Virus record (IMG/VR): IMGVR_UViG_3300034062_008208
Span: 1-48,536 of that record
From: a virus
Direction: 5' to 3' (one strand)
DNA length: 48,536 nucleotides
The position numbers and the translations under genes were made by a program. Of this stretch, positions 25,402 through 33,918 are shown in pieces; the stretch's first letter is position 1, and the number at the start of each line of letters is the position of its first letter. Below the pieces are notes generated by a model that worked only from the letters and a program-made list of their open reading frames with translations, ran no database searches and was not told the origin of the DNA.

Positions 25402-26369
25402 TATTCGACGAACAAATTTCCAGAAAACCCGACAATTATCCTTGGACCCAAGATTTTATAGAGGCTATGCATAATGGATTTTGGACTCATCGCGAATTTA
25501 ATTTTAGTAGCGATATTCAAGATTTTAGAGTTAATTTAACAGAACAACAAAAACAAATTATTATCAGAGCATTATCAACTATTGGTCAATTAGAAATTAG
25601 CGTAAAAAAGTTTTGGGCCAAACTTGGCGATAATCTACCACATCCTTCTCTTAATGATTTGGGCTATACAATGGCTCATGTGGAAGTTATTCACGGCGAT
25701 GCGTACGAAAGGCTTCTAGAAGTTCTAGGTATAGATGATAATTTTGAAAAAATCCTAGAATTAGATATTATTAAAGGCAGAGTCAATTATCTCCGCAAAC
25801 ATTTACATAAATTTCATCAAGACAATAAAAAACAATTTATTTACTCTCTTATTCTATTTACTTTGTTTGTTGAGAATATAGCATTATTTTCTCAATTTTA
25901 TACTATTAGTTATTTTGGTAGATTCTTGAATTTACTTAAAGACACAAATAAACAAGTTGAATATACTAGTAGAGAAGAGAATTTACATGCTATGATAGGT
26001 ATAAAGATAATAAACACTATCAAGCAAGAATATCCAGAGCTATTTGATAAAGAATTAGAAGATAAGATTATTCATGAATCTAAGGAAGCAGTCAGATATG
26101 AATGCGAAATAATTGATTGGATTGTTAATGGTTACGGAGAAGAAAATCTAAATTCTGATCTTCTTAAAGAGTTTATTAAAAACAGACTAAATGAATCATT
26201 AGATCAAATAGGATACGAACCGGTATTTGATATTGATCAAAAATTGTTATCAAAAACATTGTGGTTTGACGAACAGATTCTTGGTAACAATATGACCGAT
26301 TTCTTTCATTCTCGCCCCGTAGAATACTCTAAGAAAGCCCTATCGTTCGATATAGAGGCTTTGTTTTAA
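25398..26369 (+). CDS. nrdB: Class I ribonucleotide reductase small subunit
   Basis: 323 residues. The di-metal ligands are in place: Glu66, Glu96 and His99 (E-V-I-H), Glu160 (VEN), Glu194 and His197 (EENLH). A tyrosine, Tyr103, lies seven residues after Glu96 as in E. coli NrdB (E115/Y122), consistent with a tyrosyl-radical enzyme. The C-terminus SFDIEALF ends in the hydrophobic/acidic type of tail that docks on NrdA. It supplies the radical for reduction of ribonucleotides to dNTP precursors. NrdA follows 29 bases later. Confidence 0.93.
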   Translation: MIFDEQISRKPDNYPWTQDFIEAMHNGFWTHREFNFSSDIQDFRVNLTEQQKQIIIRALSTIGQLEISVKKFWAKLGDNLPHPSLNDLGYTMAHVEVIHGDAYERLLEVLGIDDNFEKILELDIIKGRVNYLRKHLHKFHQDNKKQFIYSLILFTLFVENIALFSQFYTISYFGRFLNLLKDTNKQVEYTSREENLHAMIGIKIINTIKQEYPELFDKELEDKIIHESKEAVRYECEIIDWIVNGYGEENLNSDLLKEFIKNRLNESLDQIGYEPVFDIDQKLLSKTLWFDEQILGNNMTDFFHSRPVEYSKKALSFDIEALF

Positions 26370-26398
26370 TCATTATTAATGGTTTTATAGGACTTTAA

Positions 26399-28051
26399 AT
26401 GACAACGCAACCGTACTATTGGCTTAATTCACATAGTCGTTTATTCTTAGAAAGAGGATATCTTGAACAAGGTGTTTCTCCAGAAGATAGAATAAAAAAT
26501 ATATCCCAAAATGCTGAGAGATTATTAGACATCTCAGGCTTTGCGGAAAAATTCGAACATTATATGAGTTTAGGATATTACTCATTGTCCACGCCTGTTT
26601 GGACCAATTATGGTAATTCCAGAGGACTACCGGTTAGTTGCTTTAATTCCCATATTAGTGATAGAATGGATAGTATCCTATATAAAGTTGCGGAAGTTGG
26701 TATGATGAGCAAATTAGGAGGCGGCACCAGTGGTTACTTTGGTGAATTAAGATCACGCGGGGCGAGTATTAGTGTTGGTGGAGAAAGTAGCGGCCCAGTT
26801 CACTTCATGGAGTTGTTTGATAAAGTAGCAGATGTGATTAGTCAAGGATCAGCACGAAGAGGAAGTTTTGCAGCGTATTTGCCAGTAGAGCATCCTGATA
26901 TAGAAGAGTTTTTACAAATTCGTAATGAAGGCCATCCTATTCAAAATATGAGTATTGGCGTTACCATCACTGATGAATGGATGAATAGTATGGTCGAAGG
27001 AGACAAACATAAAAGAAAAATTTGGGCCAAAATTATTCAAAAACGATTTGAGAGTGGATACCCATACATATTCTTTTATGATACTGTAAATAATAATGCT
27101 CCACAAGCTTATAAAGACAAGAATATAAAAATAAATAGTAGTAATCTATGTTCAGAAATTAGTTTAGCATCAGACGAAAATAATAGTTTTGTTTGTGTTC
27201 TAAGCTCGCTTAATCTGCTTCATTGGGATGAAATTATACAAACAGACGCAATCGAAACTCTTATTTACTTTTTAGATAGTGTTAACCAAGAGTTTATAAA
27301 TAAAACAGAAAATATTCGTTTCATGAAGAGCGCTAGAAACTTTGCCTTAAATCATAGAGCATTAGGTATGGGAGTATTAGGATGGCATTCGTATCTTCAA
27401 AGCAAAATGATAAGCTTTGAAAGTATGCAAGCTAAACTAATTAATGCTAATATGTGGCAAACCATTAGAGAACGATCAGACAAGGCATCAAGAGAATTAG
27501 CAGAAAAATTCGGAGAGGCTCCTATTCTCGAAGGATATGGTTGTAGAAACGTCACAACATTAGCTATCGCTCCTACAACTAGTAGTAGTTTTATATTAGG
27601 ACAAGTTAGTCCTAGTATAGAACCATTGAATAGTAATTATTTTGTGAAGAATTTAGCAAAAGGGAAGTTCACATATAAAAATCCTCATCTAAAAGAAACT
27701 CTCAAAAAATATAATAAAAACGATGAGACAGTTTGGAAGAGTATACTAGTCAAAGGAGGCTCTGTTCAACATCTAAAATTCTTATCAGATAATGAAAAAG
27801 AAGTATTTAAAACATTTGGTGAAATTAGTCAGAAAGAGATTATTATTCAAGCATCTCAAAGACAAAAATATATAGATCAATCTCAATCTTTAAATCTAAT
27901 GATTGGGCCAGACATACCACCAAAACAAGTAAGCGATCTTCTTATAGAAGGATGGAAATTAGGAATCAAAACTTTTTATTATCAACGAAGTGCTAATCCA
28001 GCACAAGAACTAGCGCGTAATATTTTAGCTTGTACAAACTGTGAATCTTAA
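26399..28051 (+). CDS. nrdA: Class I ribonucleotide reductase large subunit
   Basis: 550 residues, short compared with E. coli NrdA (about 760) because the N-terminal ATP-cone is missing. Active-site residues: Cys81 (PVSCFN) and Cys266 (redox pair), and N249-L-C251-S-E253 (thiyl-radical Cys with Asn and Glu). Y527-Y528 carry the radical pathway, and the end CTNC (545-548) is the reductant-exchange pair. Without an ATP-cone, overall activity control by dATP is not expected, a common trait of phage reductases. ATG 26399 follows ATAGGAC. Confidence 0.93.
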   Translation: MTTQPYYWLNSHSRLFLERGYLEQGVSPEDRIKNISQNAERLLDISGFAEKFEHYMSLGYYSLSTPVWTNYGNSRGLPVSCFNSHISDRMDSILYKVAEVGMMSKLGGGTSGYFGELRSRGASISVGGESSGPVHFMELFDKVADVISQGSARRGSFAAYLPVEHPDIEEFLQIRNEGHPIQNMSIGVTITDEWMNSMVEGDKHKRKIWAKIIQKRFESGYPYIFFYDTVNNNAPQAYKDKNIKINSSNLCSEISLASDENNSFVCVLSSLNLLHWDEIIQTDAIETLIYFLDSVNQEFINKTENIRFMKSARNFALNHRALGMGVLGWHSYLQSKMISFESMQAKLINANMWQTIRERSDKASRELAEKFGEAPILEGYGCRNVTTLAIAPTTSSSFILGQVSPSIEPLNSNYFVKNLAKGKFTYKNPHLKETLKKYNKNDETVWKSILVKGGSVQHLKFLSDNEKEVFKTFGEISQKEIIIQASQRQKYIDQSQSLNLMIGPDIPPKQVSDLLIEGWKLGIKTFYYQRSANPAQELARNILACTNCES

Positions 28052-28068
28052 TATAAAGGATATTAAAT

Positions 28069-28434
28069 ATGGGTAATGTGTTTGAAGACCAAACCAAGTT
28101 TATGGTAGCCTGTGATCAAACAGTATGCGAGTGGAATCAATCTCAATTTGATATGTATTACACCCTTATACAAGAAGAAGTTTCGGAGCTTAAAGAGGCC
28201 ATAAACAACACAGATAGAGTAGAAATATTAGATGCTTTAATAGATATTATTGTGGTTACAGCAGGAGCTATAAATAGCACTGGTAGTAATGCTCAAGGAG
28301 CATGGGACGAAGTAATGAAAACTAATTTTGCTAAAGTAGATCCTATTACAGGAAAAGTAAAAAAGAGAGAAGATGGCAAAGTATTAAAACCAGAAGGATG
28401 GAAAGCGCCTAATCTTAAGTCGTTTGTAATATAA
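28069..28434 (+). CDS. MazG-like / all-alpha NTP pyrophosphohydrolase
   Basis: 121 residues; AAAGGA precedes ATG 28069. QEEVSELKEAI (about 35-45) provides the E-E-x-x-E metal motif, and EILDALIDIIVVTAGAI (about 52-68) the second acidic D-x-x-x-D helix. The tail VMKTNFAKVDPITGKV...REDGKVLKPEGWKAPNL is characteristic of phage proteins of the PRA-PH/MazG superfamily. These hydrolyse nucleoside triphosphates, perhaps non-canonical dNTPs or alarmones. It sits with ribonucleotide reductase, so a role in nucleotide pool control is likely. Confidence 0.8.
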   Translation: MGNVFEDQTKFMVACDQTVCEWNQSQFDMYYTLIQEEVSELKEAINNTDRVEILDALIDIIVVTAGAINSTGSNAQGAWDEVMKTNFAKVDPITGKVKKREDGKVLKPEGWKAPNLKSFVI

Positions 28435-28438
28435 TATA

Positions 28439-28455
28439 TGGTGTATATTAATATG
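28439..28455 (+). promoter_or_regulatory. Candidate phage late promoter, TGGTGTATATTAATATG
   Basis: The GG is 51 bases before TTG 28491 (phoH). The same element overlaps a perfect A/T inverted repeat, TATATTAATA (28444-28453) and TATTAATATA (28460-28469), with a 6-base spacer, which could be an operator. Confidence 0.6.
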
Positions 28456-28490
28456 TCATTATTAATATAACTTATTATAAAGGGCATAAC

Positions 28491-29228
28491 TTGAGAAAGA
28501 AAAAAAATGGTAGCACTAGAAAAGAAAAAATTATTGATCTCACAAATTCGCCCCTTAATCAAGATAATACAAGACTATCATCTAGGAATAGATTAAAACC
28601 AAGAACAGAAAATCAAAAAGAATATATACGATCTATTATAGAAAACACTATTACTTTTTGTCAAGGCAGTGCTGGTAGTGGTAAAACTCACTGTGCTGTT
28701 GGTTTGGCATTGGAGCATTTATTAGAAGATAAAATTAAAAAAATCATTATAACAAGACCTGTTGTTGAAGCAGGAGAAAAAATAGGTTATCTTCCAGGTA
28801 AATATGAAGAAAAATTATTTCCTTATCTATTACCTATAGAAGATGAGATAAATTATTTTATTGGTCCAGCATTGAACGCAACCCTTAAATTAAATAATAA
28901 GATAGAAATTGTGCCTTTAGGATTTATGAGAGGAAGAAATTTTCATGATTGTTTCATAGTAGCAGACGAATGCCAAAATGCTTCCTATGAACAATTAAAA
29001 ATGCTATTGACAAGAATTGGTCAAAACAGTAAAATGGTATTAACTGGAGATGTTTCGCAATCAGATCTTGCTAGACATTTACAGGGTGGTTTTTATGAAA
29101 TGATAAAAAATCTATCAGATGTAGACGGTATAGGTATTTCTACACTAACCGATAATGATATTATTCGTAATCCTATAATAGCAAAAATTTTAGCAAAATT
29201 AGACAATTATGAACAAGGCAGAAAATAG
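28491..29228 (+). CDS. phoH: PhoH-like ATPase
   Basis: 245 residues. Walker A is GSAGSGKT (59-66) and Walker B is CFIVADECQN (about 162-171). TRPVVEAGEKIGYLPG and VLTGDVSQSDL are hallmark PhoH segments. The first in-frame Met is far inside the ATPase domain, so translation must begin at a non-ATG codon; TTG 28491 with AGGG 6 bases upstream fits. PhoH is a predicted RNA-associated P-loop ATPase widespread in phages, with no settled role. The end overlaps the HNH gene by 20 bases. Confidence 0.9.
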   Translation: MRKKKNGSTRKEKIIDLTNSPLNQDNTRLSSRNRLKPRTENQKEYIRSIIENTITFCQGSAGSGKTHCAVGLALEHLLEDKIKKIIITRPVVEAGEKIGYLPGKYEEKLFPYLLPIEDEINYFIGPALNATLKLNNKIEIVPLGFMRGRNFHDCFIVADECQNASYEQLKMLLTRIGQNSKMVLTGDVSQSDLARHLQGGFYEMIKNLSDVDGIGISTLTDNDIIRNPIIAKILAKLDNYEQGRK

Positions 29229-29796
29229 TAAGTGCTTATTATTGAATGCTGACTATTCACCTTTAAGAATTATTAGTTGGCAAAAAGCTATTGTATGGTC
29301 TATTAAATATGAAAATAGTCCAACATTTAAAATAGAAATACTCGAATATTATAAAGATAAATTTATTCAGGGTACTAATAATAAACAATTTAAAGTACCA
29401 TTGGTTGCTAAAACCGTAAGATTTTTTAATATCTACAATAGATCACTAAAGTTTTCTAGACAAAATCTATTTATTAGAGATAATCATACTTGTCAATATT
29501 GTGGTTTAAGATTTAATCATAATGAATTGACTTATGATCATGTTATTCCAAAAAGCCAATTCTATCCAGATAAAAAAGATGCTACAAATTGGCTAAATAT
29601 AACAACCGCTTGTGTCAAATGCAATAGAAAAAAATCTAATAAAACTCCGGAACAAGCAAACATGAAATTACTAAATATCCCCAAAAAACCATTTTATGAG
29701 CCAAGATACTTGCCTTTAGCGAAGGAGTTACATACTATATATGGTAGTAGCTCAGATCAAAAAGAATGGATAAAATATATAGATGGCTATTTTTAA
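29209..29796 (+). CDS. HNH endonuclease
   Basis: 195 residues. The HNH core is at 85-150: C95-x-x-C98, then LTYDH with Asp110-His111, Asn130, and C135-x-x-C138-N139. The two CxxC pairs hold a structural zinc. The N-terminal 80 residues (LLNADYSPLRIISWQKA) match the domain found in many stand-alone phage and bacterial HNH proteins. Such enzymes nick or cut DNA; roles range from homing to packaging. It is not inside an intron here; it simply overlaps phoH and the next gene in an operon-like row. Confidence 0.85.
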   Translation: MNKAENSKCLLLNADYSPLRIISWQKAIVWSIKYENSPTFKIEILEYYKDKFIQGTNNKQFKVPLVAKTVRFFNIYNRSLKFSRQNLFIRDNHTCQYCGLRFNHNELTYDHVIPKSQFYPDKKDATNWLNITTACVKCNRKKSNKTPEQANMKLLNIPKKPFYEPRYLPLAKELHTIYGSSSDQKEWIKYIDGYF

Positions 29797-30190
29797 TACA
29801 AAACAACTAGATAATAGTAATGATAAATTTTATTGTTTGTCTGGATCCGAAGATTATGTAGATCAGGATGGATATCCAAGACTATATGATGAGCATATGA
29901 ACGATGCTGTAGCAAAAGTTGTCTTTACTAAAAGACCAAAACATTTTGAAGACAGTAATAAATCATATGGTCGTTATTATATCAAACTAGATCCCAACTC
30001 TAAGATATTTAATCCGAAAAAGATTCTATCTCCCATAGAAGAAAAAAATTCTTTATCTTTTATCAATTTAGTATGTAAAACAGAATGGATATTTAGAGAG
30101 GTTACGCCGCAAGTATTTCAAAAATACATAACTTTTTTAAAGACAAAAAACATATCCTGGTTAAAAGATGCTCAAAGAGATTTGAAATAA
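29783..30190 (+). CDS. Conserved phage hypothetical protein, paralogue of 30914-31300
   Basis: 135 residues. KFYCLSGSEDYVDQDGYPRLYDE near the start and YGRYYIKLDPNSKIFNP in the middle are echoed by KYFYCHANHAEFVDNEGNGR and SYHIKVSNNNQLFNP in the later gene. FQKYITFLKTKNISWLKDAQRDL at the end is echoed by FSYYLKFLSTGNNAWLNRAERERL. The two are diverged copies of one family, with no function known to me. ATG 29783 lies within the end of the HNH gene. Confidence 0.7.
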   Translation: MAIFNTKQLDNSNDKFYCLSGSEDYVDQDGYPRLYDEHMNDAVAKVVFTKRPKHFEDSNKSYGRYYIKLDPNSKIFNPKKILSPIEEKNSLSFINLVCKTEWIFREVTPQVFQKYITFLKTKNISWLKDAQRDLK

Positions 30191-30531
30191 TGCCAACGTA
30201 TACTTATTGTTGTAATCAGTGCAATAAAAAATTTGAGCTATTTTTTTATATCAAAGACTATAATCCGACACCAGTTTGTCTTTTTTGCTACGCTAAAGAT
30301 ACTGCAAGAAGCTATCATGATGATATAGGTTCCATACAAGGATCAGTTATAAAACATGATAGCGAATTAAAAACTGTTGGCGATCTAGCAAATAGAAATA
30401 GAGATAAGATGAGCAATGATCAAAAGCAAGAGCTATATAATAAGCACAATGCCTATAAAGATCAATCGGTTAAACCATTACCAAAAGGAATGAGCAGAAT
30501 ACCGAAAGGAATTAAACCTAAATGGACATAA
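30190..30531 (+). CDS. FmdB-type zinc-ribbon protein
   Basis: 113 residues. MPTYTYCCNQCNKKFE at the start and PVCLFCYAKD at about 28-37 form the two CxxC pairs of the FmdB/zinc-ribbon family (MPTY-x-Y-x-C-x-x-C-x-x-x-F-E). The rest is polar and basic with a Pro/Lys end (LPKGMSRIPKGIKPKW). FmdB-like proteins are small putative regulators common in bacteria and phages; DNA or RNA binding is assumed rather than shown. Stop and start codons overlap with the upstream gene by one base. Confidence 0.75.
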   Translation: MPTYTYCCNQCNKKFELFFYIKDYNPTPVCLFCYAKDTARSYHDDIGSIQGSVIKHDSELKTVGDLANRNRDKMSNDQKQELYNKHNAYKDQSVKPLPKGMSRIPKGIKPKWT

Positions 30532-30537
30532 TAGTAT

Positions 30538-30921
30538 ATGGAACAAGATAATATTAAAAGTATTTTACCAGAATGGTCGCCTGAAAATGAGACCTTCATT
30601 AAGAGTCAGGTAGAACAACTCAATAAAGATCATAATATCGATCTATCTGATTATGACTATATCTTCAAAGACATGTATGAAATTAAGAAACAAACTGATG
30701 CAAAACACGAGATATTTATTAGTATAACAGCAAATATTTTGGAACATGATCCGAAGTCATCATTGCCACAATCAAAAGCTATATGTAATAATAATTACTA
30801 TATTCCTGTGCCTTCTGGCAATAGTCATGATGATTATTTGAAATTATTTTTTGACTATATAGAAAATTGTATGGGTCTTGCTGCCAATAACGCTCAATCT
30901 AAGGAAAATAAAGATGGATAA
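30538..30921 (+). CDS. Conserved hypothetical protein
   Basis: 127 residues, acidic, predicted mainly helical. Notable segments are LPEWSPENETFIKSQVEQLNKDH near the start and HEIFISITANILEHDPKS in the middle; two Cys lie far apart. The C-terminus overlaps the next gene by 8 bases. No family or function recognised; it sits between a zinc-ribbon protein and a member of the paralogous pair. Confidence 0.6.
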   Translation: MEQDNIKSILPEWSPENETFIKSQVEQLNKDHNIDLSDYDYIFKDMYEIKKQTDAKHEIFISITANILEHDPKSSLPQSKAICNNNYYIPVPSGNSHDDYLKLFFDYIENCMGLAANNAQSKENKDG

Positions 30922-31300
30922 GAATTTTATATTTAGTCCCAGTGCTCATACGTCTAATAATTCTCAATCCAATAAATATTTTTATTGTCATGCTAATCAT
31001 GCAGAATTCGTGGATAATGAAGGAAATGGTAGAACGCATGAAGAAAATACCAAAACGCTTGCCAAGATTATAGAAAAAAATAATCATATGTCTTATCATA
31101 TTAAAGTATCTAATAATAATCAGTTATTCAATCCTCTATCAAAGTTTGATACTGAAAAAAGCTATAGTTTTTTGGATAATGTTGTTAGACCAACAGACAA
31201 GTTTATTTCTGTTAATAGTCTTGTATTCTCATATTACTTAAAATTTTTATCAACAGGCAACAACGCTTGGCTCAATAGAGCAGAAAGGGAAAGATTATAA
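30914..31300 (+). CDS. Conserved phage hypothetical protein, paralogue of 29783-30190
   Basis: 128 residues from ATG 30914, with AAGGAAA about 7 bases upstream; an upstream in-frame start at 30878 would overlap the previous gene more. It shares FYC, VDxxG, S/Y-x-H/Y-IK, LFNP, the EKS-x-SF block and the C-terminal F-x-x-Y-x-x-FL-x-T-x-N-x-W-L pattern with the gene 1.1 kb upstream. Function unknown. Confidence 0.7.
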   Translation: MDKNFIFSPSAHTSNNSQSNKYFYCHANHAEFVDNEGNGRTHEENTKTLAKIIEKNNHMSYHIKVSNNNQLFNPLSKFDTEKSYSFLDNVVRPTDKFISVNSLVFSYYLKFLSTGNNAWLNRAERERL

Positions 31301-31608
31301 TGAGTAAATTATCAAAAAGTAGTATCTATGCTATTAAATATTTATTTAGTCAAGGATTGAATGCTGAACAGATATCATCGGAGATCAACCTGTCTGTCGA
31401 TAATATTCAAAGTATTATAGAATCAGAAAATTTAATTAAACAACCTCCAACAGCTAAAGACCTTATGATAAACCAAACAGCTGTTAAAAGAACAAATAGT
31501 GTCGCTATTATGACCAAGGAAGCTTCTATGATGAATGATCATGATAGAATCAAATTTGCATCTCAAAAAAGTTCCACAGAGCACATATTTAGACCATTTA
31601 GTAAATGA
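31300..31608 (+). CDS. Small putative helix-turn-helix protein
   Basis: 102 residues. SSIYAIKYLFSQGLNAEQISSEINLSVDNIQSIIESENLI (about 7-46) reads as a helix-turn-helix of the Trp-repressor/sigma-4-like kind (Gln-Ile-Ser-x-x-x-x-x-Leu-Ser-x-x-x-Ile). The remainder is polar with ATNSVAIM-like and DHDRIKFASQ stretches. It may bind DNA and regulate neighbouring replication genes (inference). The start overlaps the upstream stop by one base, and the end overlaps the next start (ATGA). Confidence 0.6.
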   Translation: MSKLSKSSIYAIKYLFSQGLNAEQISSEINLSVDNIQSIIESENLIKQPPTAKDLMINQTAVKRTNSVAIMTKEASMMNDHDRIKFASQKSSTEHIFRPFSK

Positions 31609-32024
31609 AATTCATATCTCGTTATTCTAATAATAAAGAAGTGTCTGCCGCTCAATATATCGTAGAACTAATCTGTGAAAAAAAAGCAAAATTTGACAAA
31701 AAGGATTTACATTATAGATTTTGGGTTAACAAGGAATGGTCTGCATACTATAGAAATCAAATAGCAACAGCAAACAAATTGGTAAAAAAGTATAATCCTT
31801 TGGCTATAGTCAAGGCTTTACAAGATGATAAAACAGCAAATACATATTCGTTGCGAGCGCCTTTTCTTATTCCTATAATAGAACACTACGAGAAACTTAT
31901 AGATTCACAGAATAAAGATTTTTCCAAAACTATAGATAGATCTTTGAATAAAAAACACAAAACAAACATTAGTAAAACCAAAAATATACTTTCAATTTTA
32001 GAGGACATAGACAATGAGTCTTAA
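31605..32024 (+). CDS. Conserved hypothetical protein upstream of RecA
   Basis: 139 residues, strongly basic (many Lys/Arg). SAAQYIVELICEKKAKFDKKDLHYRFWVNKEW is followed by YYRNQIATANKLVKKYNPLAIVKAL, both helical. I recall similar proteins beside UvsX/RecA in phages without an assigned role; nucleic-acid binding is plausible from the charge. Its end overlaps the recA-like gene by 11 bases, and GAGG at 32000-32003 serves that start. Confidence 0.6.
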   Translation: MKFISRYSNNKEVSAAQYIVELICEKKAKFDKKDLHYRFWVNKEWSAYYRNQIATANKLVKKYNPLAIVKALQDDKTANTYSLRAPFLIPIIEHYEKLIDSQNKDFSKTIDRSLNKKHKTNISKTKNILSILEDIDNES

Positions 32025-33027
32025 AGAAGATATAATAAAAAATTTTGGAGATGATATTATACTATCCGGTAACTCGCTAGTAGAAAAAAAGATACTGACT
32101 ATCCCAATTAGTCCAGCCCTAGATATAGTTCTAGGTGGCGGTATACCGGAAGGTAGTTTCGTAATATTTACTGGACAACCAAAATGTGGAAAAACGTTAT
32201 CTTCGTTGGATTTTGCTACCACAGCACAAAAACCAGAATATCAAGGAGATCTAAAGAGTCCTAGAGAAGTGTACTATCTAAACATCGAAGGTAGATTAAA
32301 ACAAAGAGATCTATTAGGTATCAAAGGATTGGACTTAACTCGATTTCATATCATAGGATCTCAACAAGGAAAAATTTTACACGCTGAAGAATATTTACAA
32401 ATAGCTGAGAGAATCATCAATGAGATTCCCGGGTCGATAGTTATCATAGATTCCTATTCTGCATTATGTACAGAAGCAGAAATTACTAGCGATATGGATA
32501 AAATGCAAAGAGCAGACGGAGCAAAACTATTAGCTAAATTCTGTAGAAAAGTTTCTAACGTTATTCCTGTTAATAAAAATATCGTAATTGGTATTACTCA
32601 TTTAATGGGCAACCCAACAGGATATGGAGCGGAATTTAAGGAGAAAAGCGGACAAGGTATCGCCTATCAAACCGATATTAAATTACGAGCAAAAAGTTCT
32701 AAACCATGGTCTTTAGGAGCAGATGATACACAGATAGGTCAAGAGGTTGAGTGGCAAGTTATTTGTTCTGCTCTTGGGCCTCCAGGTGGAGTAGCAAAAA
32801 GCTTTATCCGATATAACGAAGGCATAGATAAACTCACGGAGCTTGTTAATTTGGCCTCAGACGTCGGAGTTATAAATAAAGGCGGGGCATGGTATACAGT
32901 TAAAACAGCCAAAGAAAACCATAAATTTCAGGGAGCAGAAAAAGTACGACTATTTCTAATGGAAAATCCGGATATTGCTAAAGAAGTTGAAAGTTCTATT
33001 AAAAGTATATTAGGTATCACAAAGTGA
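32014..33027 (+). CDS. RecA/UvsX-like recombinase
   Basis: 337 residues. Walker A is GQPKCGKT (54-61), Walker B-like IVIIDSYSALC at about 142-152, and NIVIGITHLMGNPTG corresponds to the L2-adjacent beta strand with the sensor Gln replaced by His. PISPALDIVLGGGIPEGSFVIF is the classic RecA/UvsX entry to the ATPase core. It drives homologous pairing during phage recombination and recombination-dependent replication. The N-terminal domain is short, as in UvsX-type proteins. Neighbours are an endonuclease-fold gene and replication genes. Confidence 0.88.
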   Translation: MSLKEDIIKNFGDDIILSGNSLVEKKILTIPISPALDIVLGGGIPEGSFVIFTGQPKCGKTLSSLDFATTAQKPEYQGDLKSPREVYYLNIEGRLKQRDLLGIKGLDLTRFHIIGSQQGKILHAEEYLQIAERIINEIPGSIVIIDSYSALCTEAEITSDMDKMQRADGAKLLAKFCRKVSNVIPVNKNIVIGITHLMGNPTGYGAEFKEKSGQGIAYQTDIKLRAKSSKPWSLGADDTQIGQEVEWQVICSALGPPGGVAKSFIRYNEGIDKLTELVNLASDVGVINKGGAWYTVKTAKENHKFQGAEKVRLFLMENPDIAKEVESSIKSILGITK

Positions 33028-33437
33028 TGGATGTTGTGAATTTAGATGGCGATATAGTATCTTGGCACTTGACTGGACACATCGCCAAAGGTAGAATAGC
33101 ACATAAGTCGTCGTATCATCTACTTGCCAGGGGTCTATTGATAGACTTATTTCCTACACTACAAATTCTTGAAGAAGTATCAATACCCTTAAAAAGAAAT
33201 GAAACCTTATATTTGGATTTTTATATACCGTTATCAAAATTATGTATCGAAGTTCATGGTGAACAACACTATAAATTTATACCATTCTATCACGGAAATA
33301 TAATGAGTTTTTTGAAAGCTCAAAAAAAAGATAGAGAAAAAAAGGAATGGTGCGACAATAATAATATTCGTTATATAGAATTGCCTTATAATGAAAATCA
33401 AGAGCAATGGATAAATAGAATAAATCATGAACAATAA
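33027..33437 (+). CDS. Restriction-endonuclease-fold nuclease (VSR/DUF559-like)
   Basis: 136 residues from ATG 33027; GTG 33024 is an alternative one codon upstream. The core is LYLDFYIPLSKLCIEVHGEQHY (about 65-87), giving the D-x(n)-E-x-H/K pattern of PD-(D/E)XK nucleases. A basic helix FLKAQKKDREKKEWCDNNNIRYIEL follows, where the alternating strand and K-D-x-x-K match VSR, DUF559 and DUF2726 relatives. These nick or cut DNA in repair or recombination. Position after RecA suggests a recombination or repair role (inference). Confidence 0.75.
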   Translation: MDVVNLDGDIVSWHLTGHIAKGRIAHKSSYHLLARGLLIDLFPTLQILEEVSIPLKRNETLYLDFYIPLSKLCIEVHGEQHYKFIPFYHGNIMSFLKAQKKDREKKEWCDNNNIRYIELPYNENQEQWINRINHEQ

Positions 33438-33918
33438 AACATCAAAAGAAGAATTACAATATTGGGATAAGATATTAGATGAGTATGAAACATCTATTGG
33501 ATTATCGGAATATTCTGCATCCGTAATATCTTCACAAGAGATCAATACCTATACATCAATGAGTAGAGATGAAATAGAGAAGCTTAATCCTGAAGATTGT
33601 GCTCAAATATCTTATAGACTATCTCAATTTGCTTTTTATTTACAGCGTAGTTTAAATAGAGAACTTGCTAGATATAATTGGGCAGAAGAAAGTATCAAAG
33701 AAGTGATTGCTGACGAAATAAATAACTATAAAGGATATGGATATATAGAGAAATCTATACAAGCTATAAAACATAACGAAAAAGCCACAGGACTTAATAG
33801 TATTAGAAAATACGCAAAACAACGTAGTGATAGATTACAATACTTAGCCAATAGTATAAAAAATCTATCTGATATTATGTTATCTATTCAAAAGAGTAAA
33901 ACTAAACATGGATCCTAA
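33427..33918 (+). CDS. Conserved helical protein, unknown
   Basis: 163 residues, almost entirely predicted helical. The middle has EIEKLNPEDCAQISYRLSQFAFYLQRSLNRELARYNWAEE (about 54-93), a common phage pattern of paired helices; the end is basic (RKYAKQRSDRLQYLANSIKNL). It sits between nuclease and helicase genes with short overlaps on both sides. A replisome or recombination accessory role is plausible; I cannot name a family. Confidence 0.6.
   Translation: MNNKTSKEELQYWDKILDEYETSIGLSEYSASVISSQEINTYTSMSRDEIEKLNPEDCAQISYRLSQFAFYLQRSLNRELARYNWAEESIKEVIADEINNYKGYGYIEKSIQAIKHNEKATGLNSIRKYAKQRSDRLQYLANSIKNLSDIMLSIQKSKTKHGS

Noticed and set aside
29209-29796. HNH gene as part of a self-splicing intron
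   Set aside because: The flanking genes are complete and overlapping; no interrupted gene or intron core was seen.
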